Shown: positions 25,200 to 35,300, numbered from the stretch's first letter. The stretch: 44,189 bases of DNA from Roseiflexus sp. (GCA_017743475.1 JAGHYV010000037.1:1-44189); one strand, 5' to 3'. Program-made: numbers and translations. Notes: generated by a model from the sequence alone, not told the origin.

Positions 25200-27131
25200 T
25201 TGACAATCCAAGATACCACCACTGGCATACCCCCGATGATCGGACGCTGCCTGACGATCCCGCAATGGCTCGACTATGTTGCCCGCTATCAGTTCAGGCA
25301 GTTGACGCCATCGAAAGTGGTACTCCACCACACCTGGCGCCCGACGGTGCAACAGTGGCGCGGGCTTGCGTCTATGCAGGGCATGCAGCGCTATTACGCT
25401 GGCAAGGGATGGACGTCGGCACCCCACATTTATGTTGCTCCCGACGGGATCTGGCTGTTTACACCGATGAAAGACATCGGCATCCATGCCGGTCCCGGCA
25501 ATGGCAGCCTGAAAGCAGGATGGTACTCGATCGGCGTCGAAATGGTCGGCGACTACGACCGCGAGCGACCGTCCGGTGCGGTATGGGAAGGAACAAAAGC
25601 GGTACTCGGCGGGTTATCGCGTCGCCTCGGCATTCCGCCCGCGACCCTGATTGCTTTCCATCGTGATTATAGCAAGAAGAGTTGTCCGGGATGGGCAGTC
25701 ACCAAAGAATGGGTGATCGGCGAGATCAGCGCCTGGCTAAACAATGTCGCGCCGCCGCCGCCGCCGCCACCCGGTCCGATCGGTCCAATCCCGCCTGAGG
25801 TCGAAGAACTTGCCGAGGCGTTGCTTGACCAGAGTTATGCCCGCCGCGGCGAGGGGTACAACAGCAGTTGGGCGTTTCATCAGTTTGCGGTTGAGAACAA
25901 CCTGGGCTTTCCAACCGCGAAAAGTCAGCGATTGACGCATGGCGGGAAGACGTACAATTACCAACCATTCGCGCGAGATACGCTCTTTTGTGAGGTGCCG
26001 AACTGGGGTGAGGTGCAGCGACTCTCACACCTGCTTGCCGGTTCCATTCCGCCTCCCGGAACCCTTGGGCGCGCATTGCTCGATGCCACCTACGCTACTG
26101 GCGGCTCGGCATTTCGCCCCGATTGGGCATTTCACCAGTATGCGATTGCCAGTCAAACGCTGGGGCCGCCTCTGGAACCGGCGAAGACGCTGATTGTTGA
26201 TGGCATTTCCTACAGTTACCAGGTCTTTGCCACCGATACGATTTTCAATCGGGGCACAGACTGGAAGAATATCCAGCGCCTGAGCGCCCTTGCCAATACG
26301 ACTGACCCGGCGCAGGCAAAAGTGCGCGACGCGCTGCTCAACGCAACCTATGCCGCCGCAGGACAGCAGTACCGTCCCGATTGGGCGTTCCATCAGCTGG
26401 CGCGCACATGGAACCTGGGCGCACCGCTCGGCAAAACCGATCCGATCACGGTTGGCGGCAAACAGTACAACTTTCAAGTGTACGCCACCGATACGCTCTA
26501 CAACATCGTGCCGAACTGGAGCGACGTGAAACGTCTTAGCGCCATTTTCAGTCCGCAACAGACACTGCTTGTTGCACCGACGCCGGTCACAGCGCTCCTT
26601 CCGTCCGGTGCAGTTCTTGCGCCTGAGTGGGACACATTCTACATCCGGCGGTTTACAGTCGCCGGACGCGCGCCGAGCGCCTATGGCAGTCGCAGCGGCT
26701 CGAAGATCCGCCTGATCGTGCTGCACGGTGATGAAGGACCGGCGCTCCGGTCGCTCGAACAGATGGCGATGCCCGGCGCAGCGTCGATGACGCACTACTA
26801 CGTCGCTGCCGACGGCGCGATCTATCAGTTGCTCGATGATGAGTTTGCCGCATTTCACAGCGGCATAGCGTACTGGAATGGCGCGCGCCGCAACATCAAT
26901 CGCAGCAGCATAGGCATTGCTCTCGAGCGCCCGAACCATGGGTATACCGACGCATCACGCTGCGCTCTGGCGTGGCTGATCGCCCGTCTACGCGCGCAGT
27001 ACGACATCCCGCCTTCCGGCGTTGTTCGCTGGGGAGATATGTCGCCGTCCGCAGCGAACGATCTCGCCGATCTTCCCAGGGAATGGTATCGGGGGGAGGT
27101 TGAAGGTTGCAGGTTGAAGGTTGCAGGTTGA
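25200..27131 (+). CDS. Two-domain N-acetylmuramoyl-L-alanine amidase with three repeats
   Basis: 643 residues from TTG 25200 (AGAGGT at 25188-25193). Residues 36-175 are an amidase_2/PGRP domain with zinc ligands His43/44, His154 and Cys162 (VVLHHTW, IAFHRDYSKKSCPGW). A poly-Pro linker (184-192) follows. Three repeats of about 90 residues then share L-L-x-x-x-Y, W-A-F-H-Q, Y-x-(V/P)-(F/Y)-A-x-D-T and (Q/K)-R-L-S. A second amidase-like domain (about 520-635) has VLHGDEG and SMTHYYVAADG but lacks the His and Cys of the catalytic end (VRWGDMSPSAAND), so it is probably inactive and may bind peptidoglycan. No signal peptide is visible. The C-terminus (GCRLKVAG) comes from a heptamer repeat. First gene of a cassette with CHAT and HTH/STAND-like genes. 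Confidence 0.8.
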   Translation: MTIQDTTTGIPPMIGRCLTIPQWLDYVARYQFRQLTPSKVVLHHTWRPTVQQWRGLASMQGMQRYYAGKGWTSAPHIYVAPDGIWLFTPMKDIGIHAGPGNGSLKAGWYSIGVEMVGDYDRERPSGAVWEGTKAVLGGLSRRLGIPPATLIAFHRDYSKKSCPGWAVTKEWVIGEISAWLNNVAPPPPPPPGPIGPIPPEVEELAEALLDQSYARRGEGYNSSWAFHQFAVENNLGFPTAKSQRLTHGGKTYNYQPFARDTLFCEVPNWGEVQRLSHLLAGSIPPPGTLGRALLDATYATGGSAFRPDWAFHQYAIASQTLGPPLEPAKTLIVDGISYSYQVFATDTIFNRGTDWKNIQRLSALANTTDPAQAKVRDALLNATYAAAGQQYRPDWAFHQLARTWNLGAPLGKTDPITVGGKQYNFQVYATDTLYNIVPNWSDVKRLSAIFSPQQTLLVAPTPVTALLPSGAVLAPEWDTFYIRRFTVAGRAPSAYGSRSGSKIRLIVLHGDEGPALRSLEQMAMPGAASMTHYYVAADGAIYQLLDDEFAAFHSGIAYWNGARRNINRSSIGIALERPNHGYTDASRCALAWLIARLRAQYDIPPSGVVRWGDMSPSAANDLADLPREWYRGEVEGCRLKVAG

Positions 27132-27139
27132 AGGTTGAA
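27098..27139 (+). repeat. Heptamer repeat, six units (GGTTGAA/GGTTGCA)
   Basis: Six contiguous heptamers, alternating GGTTGAA and GGTTGCA and ending with two GGTTGAA. They encode the amidase tail and its stop and separate it from the CHAT gene. Such 7-bp repeats are insertion-prone. Confidence 0.9.
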
Positions 27140-27163
27140 AAGGCGGAAAGAAGGAGCAGCCCT

Positions 27164-29656
27164 GTGCCTGTTGATTTCAACAAACTCACCCTGATGCCAG
27201 TCAGCGAATGTGTCATTGCCGAAGAGACGGCGTCGCTCTGGCACGTATACCATCTCTTGCCGCCCCGACGCGAGGACCGCCTGTACCGCTTTGTGATCGT
27301 GCCGCTTGCTGATGGAACCTGCATCGTCGCCCGCTGGATCGAAGTCGAAGAGATCGTCCATCGGCTGCTGCGCTACGATGATGTTCGCGATTGGACACTC
27401 GTCGATCTGGCGAACTATACACCGCCGCCCGACTATGTCGAGCCGGACGACCATATTGCCGCTAAACTGGCGACCCTTTCGCTTGCGAACCTGATCCAGT
27501 GCCTGAAGCCTGCGCTCGCTTTGGATCGCCGGGCGCACACCACCCACCAGGCGCGCACTGCACGCGACGATCATCCTGGCAGGCGCGTTGTTGTGCTGGA
27601 CAACGGTGCAATCTACGGTGTTATCTTTGAGGAACTGCTTACAGCTGGCGAGGTCGCCTCCGACCCGTTTCACTCCACAGTGACGTCGGCAATGCCGGAA
27701 ATCGTCGCGGATGCCAGTGATCACAACACGGTTTTCACATCCGACATGGGCGACGTATTGCCGGATGTGCCGATACCCGACGACAGCTCAGACGAACTGA
27801 CCGACAGTTCAACCGGCGATATATCTACCAGTGCGCTTCGTATGAGTCAGTTCACCGTATCGCCCGACGCGGGCGCCGATGTCGAGTGCACGCCGGTGTC
27901 GTCGCTGCTGAACGAAGTCGCAGCAACGCAGGATGACCGGGTCTTCAATCTCTGGATCGAACAGCGGCTCGTACAGGAAGCGGAGATTGTCGGCGGCGGC
28001 AAGACCCTGACGCGCATCGTGCCGCCCAACGAAGCGCTGAGCGTCGGCGGTATGTACACCGTCAACGTGAATGTCGCAGCGCCGCTTGCCAGCGCCCGCG
28101 TGCGCTCAGGGGGCGTCAAGCAGGCGGAAGAGATGACAACCGCAACACAGATCGAAATAGATGTGCGTCTGGTCGCCGATGGCGGATTCTTCAAAGTGTA
28201 CGGCATTCCGCAGCAAAAGATTATCTTCCCGCGCGGCGGCGTCTCAAAGAACTTCGCCAGTTTCACGATCGAACCACTTAGGCAGGGAGTTGGCGAGATC
28301 ACTGCAATCCTTTCACTCAATCAAAAGCCATTTCAGAAGATCGTTGCGCAGGTGGCAATTGGCGACACAGCACTGGCAGCATTGCCCGCCGAACCGGTGC
28401 GCGCCAGCGGGTTGACTCTCGCAGCTGCTGCAACGACGATGAGCAGTCCTCTCGCCTATCCCCCGGAGACCGATGCCAGTCTGGTTATTATTCGCGAGAC
28501 TACCGGATATACCTTCCTCCTTTTGCTGGGAAGCGGGTACACCGTTGCGCGCCTGAACCTGGCAGAAAAAGAGATCGTCGATGCAATCCGCCGGGCGCGC
28601 GTCGGTTTTCTCGACAAAATTGTCAAAAAACTCGATCCATCGCGCAACGTCTATGCCTATCAACTCAAAGATACGACGATCCCGGAGGCGATCCATCAAG
28701 AAGCGCTGCGCGATCTGCGGCAGATCGGCGACCTGCTGTTCCGCGCGCTGTTCTTCGCTCCCGGCAGCGGCGACCAGGGACGCGAGATGGGGCATTTGTT
28801 GCGTGCCACCACTGCCGAGCGCGAACTGCGCATCAACGTGATCGCTGAACGTTTTGCCTTTCCCTGGTCGCTGATCTACGCCCTGCCCTTCAAACCGACC
28901 GATCCGGTCGATCCGAACGGCTTCTGGGGGTATCGCCACATTATCGAGTACACACCGCAATTCAGCGCCAGGCAACCAACCGCCTTCGCCCCTGAAATCA
29001 GGGCAGGAGACCGGCTCCATTTTGGTTTCGTCTTCGATCAAACGATCGACGCGCAGTTCGATGCGCCAATTGTTGGCAAACAACGCCAGATCCTGCCCGG
29101 CATTAGCGGGGTGACCGTCGCCGAATACGATACCCGTGATAAGTTCCTCGATCTCTTGAGCCGTTCCCAGGGCGTGCCCCACATTATCTATTTCTATGGG
29201 CATGCGGTCAGTCGTTCACCAGGAGAGAAGGATGCAGCCACTGGCATCGAGTATGGGTTGGGCGACTCCTACCTGAGCATTAATGGCGAAGCGGTGACGC
29301 TCGACGAAATGAACCTGTACGCCGGACTTGACCTCGACCGGTTCGACAGCGCGCCGCTGGTGATCCTCAACGCCTGTGAGAGCGCCGAATTATCGCCAGA
29401 ACTGTACAATGGTCTCGTTCCCTACCTGATCGGGCGCGGAGCGCGTGGAGTCATTGGCACGGAGGTGTTGATGCCCGCCTACTTTGCCGCCGAGTTCGCG
29501 CCTGCTCTCCTGCGCCGGTTTGCCGCCGGCAACATGCGCCTCGGCGATCTGCTACGCGACATGCGACGCGAGTATTTGCGCGAGAAACGGAATGTGTTGC
29601 CGTTGATCTACGCCCTGTACAGCAATGCAGAATTGATCGTCACACGTAGCAGGTGA
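27164..29656 (+). CDS. CHAT-domain (caspase-like) protease
   Basis: 830 residues from GTG 27164, which has AAGGAG at 27151-27156; the frame is open earlier, but only through the repeat. Residues 1-90 resemble the small sensor-like domain often fused to Chloroflexi effectors (ECVIAEETASLWHVYHLLP). The middle holds an acidic low-complexity stretch and a beta-rich domain (SVGGMYTVNVNVAAPLASA). Residues about 560-825 are a CHAT domain with catalytic His680 (IIYFYGHAVS) and Cys738 (LVILNACESAELS), then GARGVIGTEVLMP. CHAT proteases cleave protein targets in defence and cell-death pathways. Its gene partners are the amidase upstream and the HTH protein downstream, 6 bases away. Confidence 0.85.
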   Translation: MPVDFNKLTLMPVSECVIAEETASLWHVYHLLPPRREDRLYRFVIVPLADGTCIVARWIEVEEIVHRLLRYDDVRDWTLVDLANYTPPPDYVEPDDHIAAKLATLSLANLIQCLKPALALDRRAHTTHQARTARDDHPGRRVVVLDNGAIYGVIFEELLTAGEVASDPFHSTVTSAMPEIVADASDHNTVFTSDMGDVLPDVPIPDDSSDELTDSSTGDISTSALRMSQFTVSPDAGADVECTPVSSLLNEVAATQDDRVFNLWIEQRLVQEAEIVGGGKTLTRIVPPNEALSVGGMYTVNVNVAAPLASARVRSGGVKQAEEMTTATQIEIDVRLVADGGFFKVYGIPQQKIIFPRGGVSKNFASFTIEPLRQGVGEITAILSLNQKPFQKIVAQVAIGDTALAALPAEPVRASGLTLAAAATTMSSPLAYPPETDASLVIIRETTGYTFLLLLGSGYTVARLNLAEKEIVDAIRRARVGFLDKIVKKLDPSRNVYAYQLKDTTIPEAIHQEALRDLRQIGDLLFRALFFAPGSGDQGREMGHLLRATTAERELRINVIAERFAFPWSLIYALPFKPTDPVDPNGFWGYRHIIEYTPQFSARQPTAFAPEIRAGDRLHFGFVFDQTIDAQFDAPIVGKQRQILPGISGVTVAEYDTRDKFLDLLSRSQGVPHIIYFYGHAVSRSPGEKDAATGIEYGLGDSYLSINGEAVTLDEMNLYAGLDLDRFDSAPLVILNACESAELSPELYNGLVPYLIGRGARGVIGTEVLMPAYFAAEFAPALLRRFAAGNMRLGDLLRDMRREYLREKRNVLPLIYALYSNAELIVTRSR

Positions 29657-29662
29657 CCGGCG

Positions 29663-31246
29663 ATGAAAACCGATCTCGAACTTCCCCGCCTCACCAGCGC
29701 AGATCTTGCCGAGCGTTTTGGCAATGATGAGGCCGCGTTGCGACGATACCGGATGCTCGTGGCACTACTGCGCGAAAGACGTTCACCAGGAGAAGTAGCG
29801 CGCACCTTCGGTGTCAGCCGTGAAAGCCTGCGCCGGTTGCGCGAAGCGTTCCGACGTGGCGGTCTGGCTGCGCTGAAGAGTCGCAGGCGCGGCGGGGGAC
29901 ATCTCGTGCGCGGTAGTCCGCTGGCGCGTGCCCTGCGCCAGGAACTCGCTGCTGAGCCGGGGTTGCCCGCGAATGTGCTCTGGAAGAGGGTGCAGGCACG
30001 ATTACGCGACGAAGGAATCGTTGATGTTCCGCGCAGTACCTTTTATCGACTGCTGGCGCGCCTGCGCGACGAAGAGAGCGGCACAGGATTGAGCAGTGCT
30101 ACTGTGCGTCTGGTGCGCGAGGCGCTTAGTGCGCTTCTCGAAGACCCGCCACTCACGCTAGGACGCAGTGACCTGGCGAAGTTGCTGCTGGCGGACGAGA
30201 CTGATGTGCAACAACGTGGGCGCCGCTTACAAACTGCATTGCGGGCAGCGATCGAACAATTACGCCCATCAGACGATGCCGGTCCGATTCTGAACGACCC
30301 GCGCTGGCGGCACTACCTGATCATCGCTGGCGAATACGAAGCAGGAGAAACGCGCACCGATCTCCAGGAGATGCTGGCACTGAGCGCCAGCACCTATAGT
30401 CGCGCGAAACGTGAGGCATTGGAACGATTGTCTGCACTGTTACCTTCTGCAATCGAAGCGTTACCGCCGCCTGCACCGCCGGTTCACCTCTATACCCCTC
30501 CTTCCGTCTCGGTTCCCGGTTACGAAGACGAGATCAACCTGTACATGTCCTCGTTAAGACGCGACGGCCTGGCGCTCATCTGGGGCGATCCGGACCAGGC
30601 GTTCAACCTGGCTGCTAAGCTTGCAGCGCATTTGCAGAGCCGGGGGCAGAAGGTTATCTGGCACGCAGCCGCACCGCCTGACACTGAACCACGACCGGGA
30701 CTGCGTTTGTTGCAAACCCTCGCCGCTGCGCTTGCGGCGGAAGGCGACGATGAACTGTGGCGATACCTGGCAGCGCCGGACGCAACCCCGCTTGTCTGGC
30801 ATCTTGACGTGCTTGCAAATACGATTGGTGGGCGACGCTGGGTGGTTGTCGTGGCGAACACACACTGGCTGACCGATAGCGACGCCATTCAGACGCTCGA
30901 TGTATTGACGACGGCATATGAACAGCGCGAGATCCGCCTGACGCTCGCCGGGCGCGATCTGCCGCTCTGGGCAGATACGGAGCGCTGGCCTCCATTGCCG
31001 GGGTCAACCGATCAGGCAGCTGTCAGGGAATTTCTTCAGCGCCTGGCGCGGCGCTCATCGACAGCTAGTGCGTTACCCCTTTCCGATGTGGTGCGCGAAC
31101 GCACGATGCAGGTGCTGGAAGCATTGCCGGTTGATCAGGTCGCCTTTCTCTCGCCCGACGAACGCGACCGCCTGATTGCAGCGCTTGTTCCGATTGAGCA
31201 GTTGCTGGCAACACTCCGTGGCGTAGCCGATCAGATACCGCCGTGA
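29663..31246 (+). CDS. HTH protein with degenerate STAND-like NTPase domain
   Basis: 527 residues. Residues 25-75 form a transposase-like HTH (LRERRSPGEVARTFGVSRESLRRLREAF in parts: SPGEVARTFGVSRESLRRL), and a second HTH or winged part follows to about residue 150. The next part is helical. Around 295-400 the chain has the layout of a STAND/NACHT P-loop (GLALIWGDPDQAFNLAAKL and WVVVVANTHWLTDS) but the Walker A GKS/T and a clear Walker B acidic pair are missing, so it is probably a non-hydrolysing sensor or regulator. It follows the CHAT gene by 6 bases and is likely cotranscribed. No catalytic residues of a transposase are present. Confidence 0.6.
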   Translation: MKTDLELPRLTSADLAERFGNDEAALRRYRMLVALLRERRSPGEVARTFGVSRESLRRLREAFRRGGLAALKSRRRGGGHLVRGSPLARALRQELAAEPGLPANVLWKRVQARLRDEGIVDVPRSTFYRLLARLRDEESGTGLSSATVRLVREALSALLEDPPLTLGRSDLAKLLLADETDVQQRGRRLQTALRAAIEQLRPSDDAGPILNDPRWRHYLIIAGEYEAGETRTDLQEMLALSASTYSRAKREALERLSALLPSAIEALPPPAPPVHLYTPPSVSVPGYEDEINLYMSSLRRDGLALIWGDPDQAFNLAAKLAAHLQSRGQKVIWHAAAPPDTEPRPGLRLLQTLAAALAAEGDDELWRYLAAPDATPLVWHLDVLANTIGGRRWVVVVANTHWLTDSDAIQTLDVLTTAYEQREIRLTLAGRDLPLWADTERWPPLPGSTDQAAVREFLQRLARRSSTASALPLSDVVRERTMQVLEALPVDQVAFLSPDERDRLIAALVPIEQLLATLRGVADQIPP

Positions 31247-31369
31247 CAGGCAGCGGGAGTGCATATCCTGCCAGTGTGCAGCGCACATCGACGGAATAAT
31301 ATTGAGTGCGACGCTCGCCTGCGCGAACTGGCGTTATGGGTTTCGTTCGGTGCACAAATGAGGTTCACG

Positions 31370-31882
31370 ATGGACATCGCAACACTGGCTAAGGATGTGA
31401 CGCTGTTTCTGACCCCCTTCCTGCCGTATCTGCTCAAAGCCGGCGAGAAGGCGGTGGAGGAAGCTGGCACGAAACTGGGTGGTGAGGCTTGAGAGCGTGC
31501 CAGGAGTCTGTGGAATCGACTGCGCCCGCAGATCGAGGCGAAACCGACCGCACAGGAAGCCGTGACCGACGCAGCGGCGGCGCCGCAGGACGAGGACGCT
31601 CAGGCTGCTTTGCGCCTGCAACTGCGCAAACTGCTGGCAGAGGACAAGGATCTGGCGCGGGAGATCGGGCAGCAGTGGGCTGCGGCGCAGGCGGCAGGGG
31701 TGACGATCACCGCGTCCGGCGAGCGCTCCGTGGCGGCGCAGACCATCACCGGCAGCGCGGTTGTCACCGGCGACCGCAACACCGTGCAGAGCGGCAAGTA
31801 TAACGTCAAAATTGATAAGGCCTCGGGACTGGCGATTGGTGATAATGCGCGGATTGACCGCGCTGGTGATGATACAGAGTAA
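31370..31882 (+). pseudogene. Small effector-associated adaptor broken by one TGA
   Basis: ATG 31370 (GAGG upstream) reads MDIATLAKDVTLFLTPFLPY, LLKAGEKAVEEAG, TKLGGEA and then TGA (31490-31492). The same frame continues ERARSLWNRLRPQIEAKP, TAQEAVTDAAAAP, AALRLQLRKLLAEDKDLA and ends at 31882. Relatives known to me have Trp at the stop position, so TGG to TGA is the likely change. The C-terminal half has the glycine-rich repeats TITGSAVVTGDRNTV and ASGLAIGDNARID. This layout (helical N-terminus, beta-prone G-D-x-N tail) belongs to small proteins near NLR-type genes. Re-initiation at ATG 31562 could give a 106-residue C-terminal half with only the signalling tail. Confidence 0.65.
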
Positions 31883-32090
31883 CGCTTTGGTGGGAGCTTG
31901 CCTGTGACCGATGCTATCGGGTTCGCGATAGTCCGGCGCGCCGGAGAACGCTCGTGACAATTAAAGCAGCCCATCAGTTGTTTGTGCGACTCTGTCACAC
32001 ATTGCCGGTCTAAATCCCTCTTCCTGGGCGAGGGAAGTCAGTAGACCGAAGCCTGGGATCGCGGGCCTCTGACTCGACCAGAGGGTAGAA

Positions 32091-32132
32091 CCTGGGTGCG
32101 CGGGCCTGGGTGCGCGGACCTGGGTGCGCGGG
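32091..32132 (+). repeat. Tandem 14-bp repeat, three units
   Basis: CCTGGGTGCGCGGG, CCTGGGTGCGCGGA and CCTGGGTGCGCGGG, followed by CCTCTGGCCCGC, which can pair with the last GCGGGCC. A related unit (CCTGGGATCGCGGGCCTCTG) lies at 32051-32070. The rest of 31883-32326 shows no gene. Confidence 0.85.
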
Positions 32133-32326
32133 CCTCTGGCCCGCATTCGCAGCAATATGGTCTGCGCGTGTATCTGCTGGCAATCACACCAAGAGGTGAG
32201 CCATTGTTTGAGCGCTTCTTACTGGCAGGGAGCCGTCAGGTATATAATGCATTGAGCGAATGGGATCGGCATCAGGCTGACGACAGCAGAGAATGTGCAT
32301 ACCCTTGACCCATCACCAGGTGCATC

Positions 32327-35300
32327 ATGCTCGACGACTTTCTCGCCAACCTCGCTGTCAACCTGGCCCACGAGCTGCTACGGGCCGGCGCCGACCGGCT
32401 GCGCACCCTGGCTTTTGGCGACGCCGAAGAACGCAGCCTGCACCACTGCTACCAGGCCGGCTTTCAAGCGATGCTGGATACTGTCTGCGCGAGCCTGGAC
32501 CGCGACCATCAGGCATTGGTCGAGACCATCCTGCGCCAGTTCGTCACCGCCCCCGGCGTGGCTCAGACGCTGCTGGATGTGGCCCTGGCTGGCGCGGACC
32601 TGCCCGACCTGCCTGCCCTGCGTGCCGCCTTCGACGCCCTGGACTTCGACCGCGCCACTCTGCCGATTGATTTCGACCGGGCGCTGACCGCTTTCCATCG
32701 CAGCCTGAGCGAGACCCTGGTGGCCGAGGCCACCCGTCCGAATAGCCCTCTCTTCAACCGAGTCAACCTGGGCCGGATGCTGACCATCCAGGCCCTATTG
32801 CAGCAACAGGGTTTTACGCTTGAAACCATCGTGCAGCGGTTGCAGCGCCTGGAAACCCAGGCGGGCGCCATCGTCTACAACGTGATCATTGCCGAAGCCA
32901 CCGGTGTCGCCATCGGTGACGGGGCGCGGGTAGAGCACACTCTCCCCGCCGACGTGCGCGCTACCCTGGACGACGTGCTGCGCCGACTTACCAAGCCAAA
33001 GCCTCTGAAAGCGATACCACCTTCAATCTCACCACCTAGAACTGAAGTGTTTGTAGGACGAGAGCGGGAGAAAAATGAGTTTCAACGTGCCTTGAAGGGC
33101 GTACTCGGCGTCACAAGCGAGACGGACTGGGCCCAGGTATTCTTCATCTGTGGCGAAGGTGGGATGGGGAAAAGCACACTATTGGGTGAGTATGCGCAAA
33201 TATGTGAAGCACACCAAGAACAGCTGTTCTGGCTATATGTGGATTGGGATCTTACCGGTATTAATTCCCAAAGTGGGACTGTCAAGATGATGCAGTTAAT
33301 GAAAGATTGGTTGCAGGGAAAATATCAACTCGATTTTCCCTGTTTCCGTGATGTCGAGACTACGCGATCTACGATCTTGGAAAGAGTTAATGCACTACGA
33401 TCTGATTTCAGAGGTGATTCCCAGGAGCAATTTGAACACTACTTGAGGGCTAACTTGTCAGAGTCAGACTACTCCTTCTATGATCCGCGAGAACGTCAGA
33501 TAAAGTATTCTGAGGCATTTGTTTCTGATCTTTGTCAAATTGCCCGTAATCGTCCGATTATCTTAATGTTCGACACCTACGAAGCTGTTTGGCACTTTGC
33601 CGGTGATTGGATAAGAGGCGGACTATATCGCTATTGTCTGGGGAATCCAGAGGTAGGACGCAGGTTCATTTTCGTTATCGCGGGAAGAATTCCTGAAGAG
33701 GAAGAAATCCGACATCGGGACTGTGTGCGCTCGTATGCCCGCCCACTTGCTTACTATAGCAAAACGCTGGACAAATTTACAGAGAATGATATTAACGACT
33801 TTCTATCGAAGGAGGTACCTAACCAGCCGATAGCTCCTCCTCTGGTGTCGCGAATTCTTTTCGTTACAAGAGGCATTCCTCTCGCAGTAAGAGGAATTGC
33901 CGAGCTCATCAGAGATAAACATGATATCATGCAAATCTTTGGAGACATTAAAGAACCTCTCGCAGAACGCCATGTACTACCTTTGGTAACTCAACGCTTT
34001 CTCAAATACTGCCTGGAACGGCAAAAAGACTGGGACAGGGACTGTATCTACACATTCGCTATTATCCGTCAAAGCGTGATAACTGAGAGTAGTACAGGTA
34101 TTTCGGCACGGCGTCACAAATTTCTACGGGATATCTGGTTCAAAGCTAAATTAATCAACAGTAGTGATGATTTCTATGATACTAGAGAGTATCTTAGACG
34201 ACAGTATTCTTTTCTCCTCACTAGTGGCGAAATGCACTCGGATGTACGATTCTTTTTGCGGAAGGCGCTTCATCAAGCTGCCATCCAACAAGGAAGGCTG
34301 ATAGAGCTAAATGAAGCTGCCAAAGACATCTGCGAGACGAGGCTTAGCGAACGGGAAGGAGAACTCAAAGCTCAATACGGTCATGATAGATCAGAGAGGG
34401 AAAAGTACAGGGACGTGCAGTGGCAGGAATGGCTTTTGGACTGGGTAAATCATTGTCTGTGGCTACGGAGGTACGATGATGTAACCAAGAGAATCGTCAA
34501 TGAATATGTAATGGCAATGCGGTATGGAAGTGAAGGATTTCATAGAAGATTGTTAAGCTTCGTTAAAGAAGACGAGCTTTTTTATAATTCTTTGCCACCA
34601 CGCAATAAAGAACTTATAGAAAAGCTTTCCAACTTGTCAGAGTGGTCTGGAGAGGCGAGTTTAGAAGCAGCGAAGGAGCAAATTTTAGAATTTTTGGAAG
34701 GAAAACAGCGTATACTTGCCTATCTTACCACTGCTGAAGCAGCTATCAAGAAGGGGGCATTTGAGCCGGCACGAAGACAAATAGACGAAGCCGTACAGTT
34801 GTATACGAAGTTGTATACGCGAGAAGGGCAAAAAGACCAAACGGTTGAAAAGGAAATAGGAAATGCTCTTTTTCTTCTAGGGCAACGACTTTCCTCTTCA
34901 TCGAGAAAACGACAAATTCAGCAAGATAGCCTGAGTGTTTTGAAAGAAGCGCTGAATTGGTTACCAGATAGCGCGAACATTCGCTGTGCCATTGGTAATA
35001 CTCTTCTCAATCTTTTGAGACCGGAAGAGGCTAAATTGTATTTTAAAAGAGCTCTGGAAATCTCCAAGGGAACAAGCAAAGAGGCGATTCGAGGACTGGA
35101 GAGAGTAGATCATTACGTAAATACCGCACTCTTTCACCCAAGAAAGCAGGCACGTATTCTTACAGTGGAAGGAAGTGTGTTAAGCTCGAGAGGGGAATTC
35201 GAAGAAGCGGAACAGTTGTTTAAAGCGGCGATAAGATCGGATCGTTCATACATCCCTGCGTATGTGAAACTCAGTCTGCTCTTATTAAGAGCCCAGGGTA

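Noticed and set aside
32091-32132. CRISPR array
   Set aside because: Units are 14 bp and directly adjacent without spacers; no cas genes are in the window.
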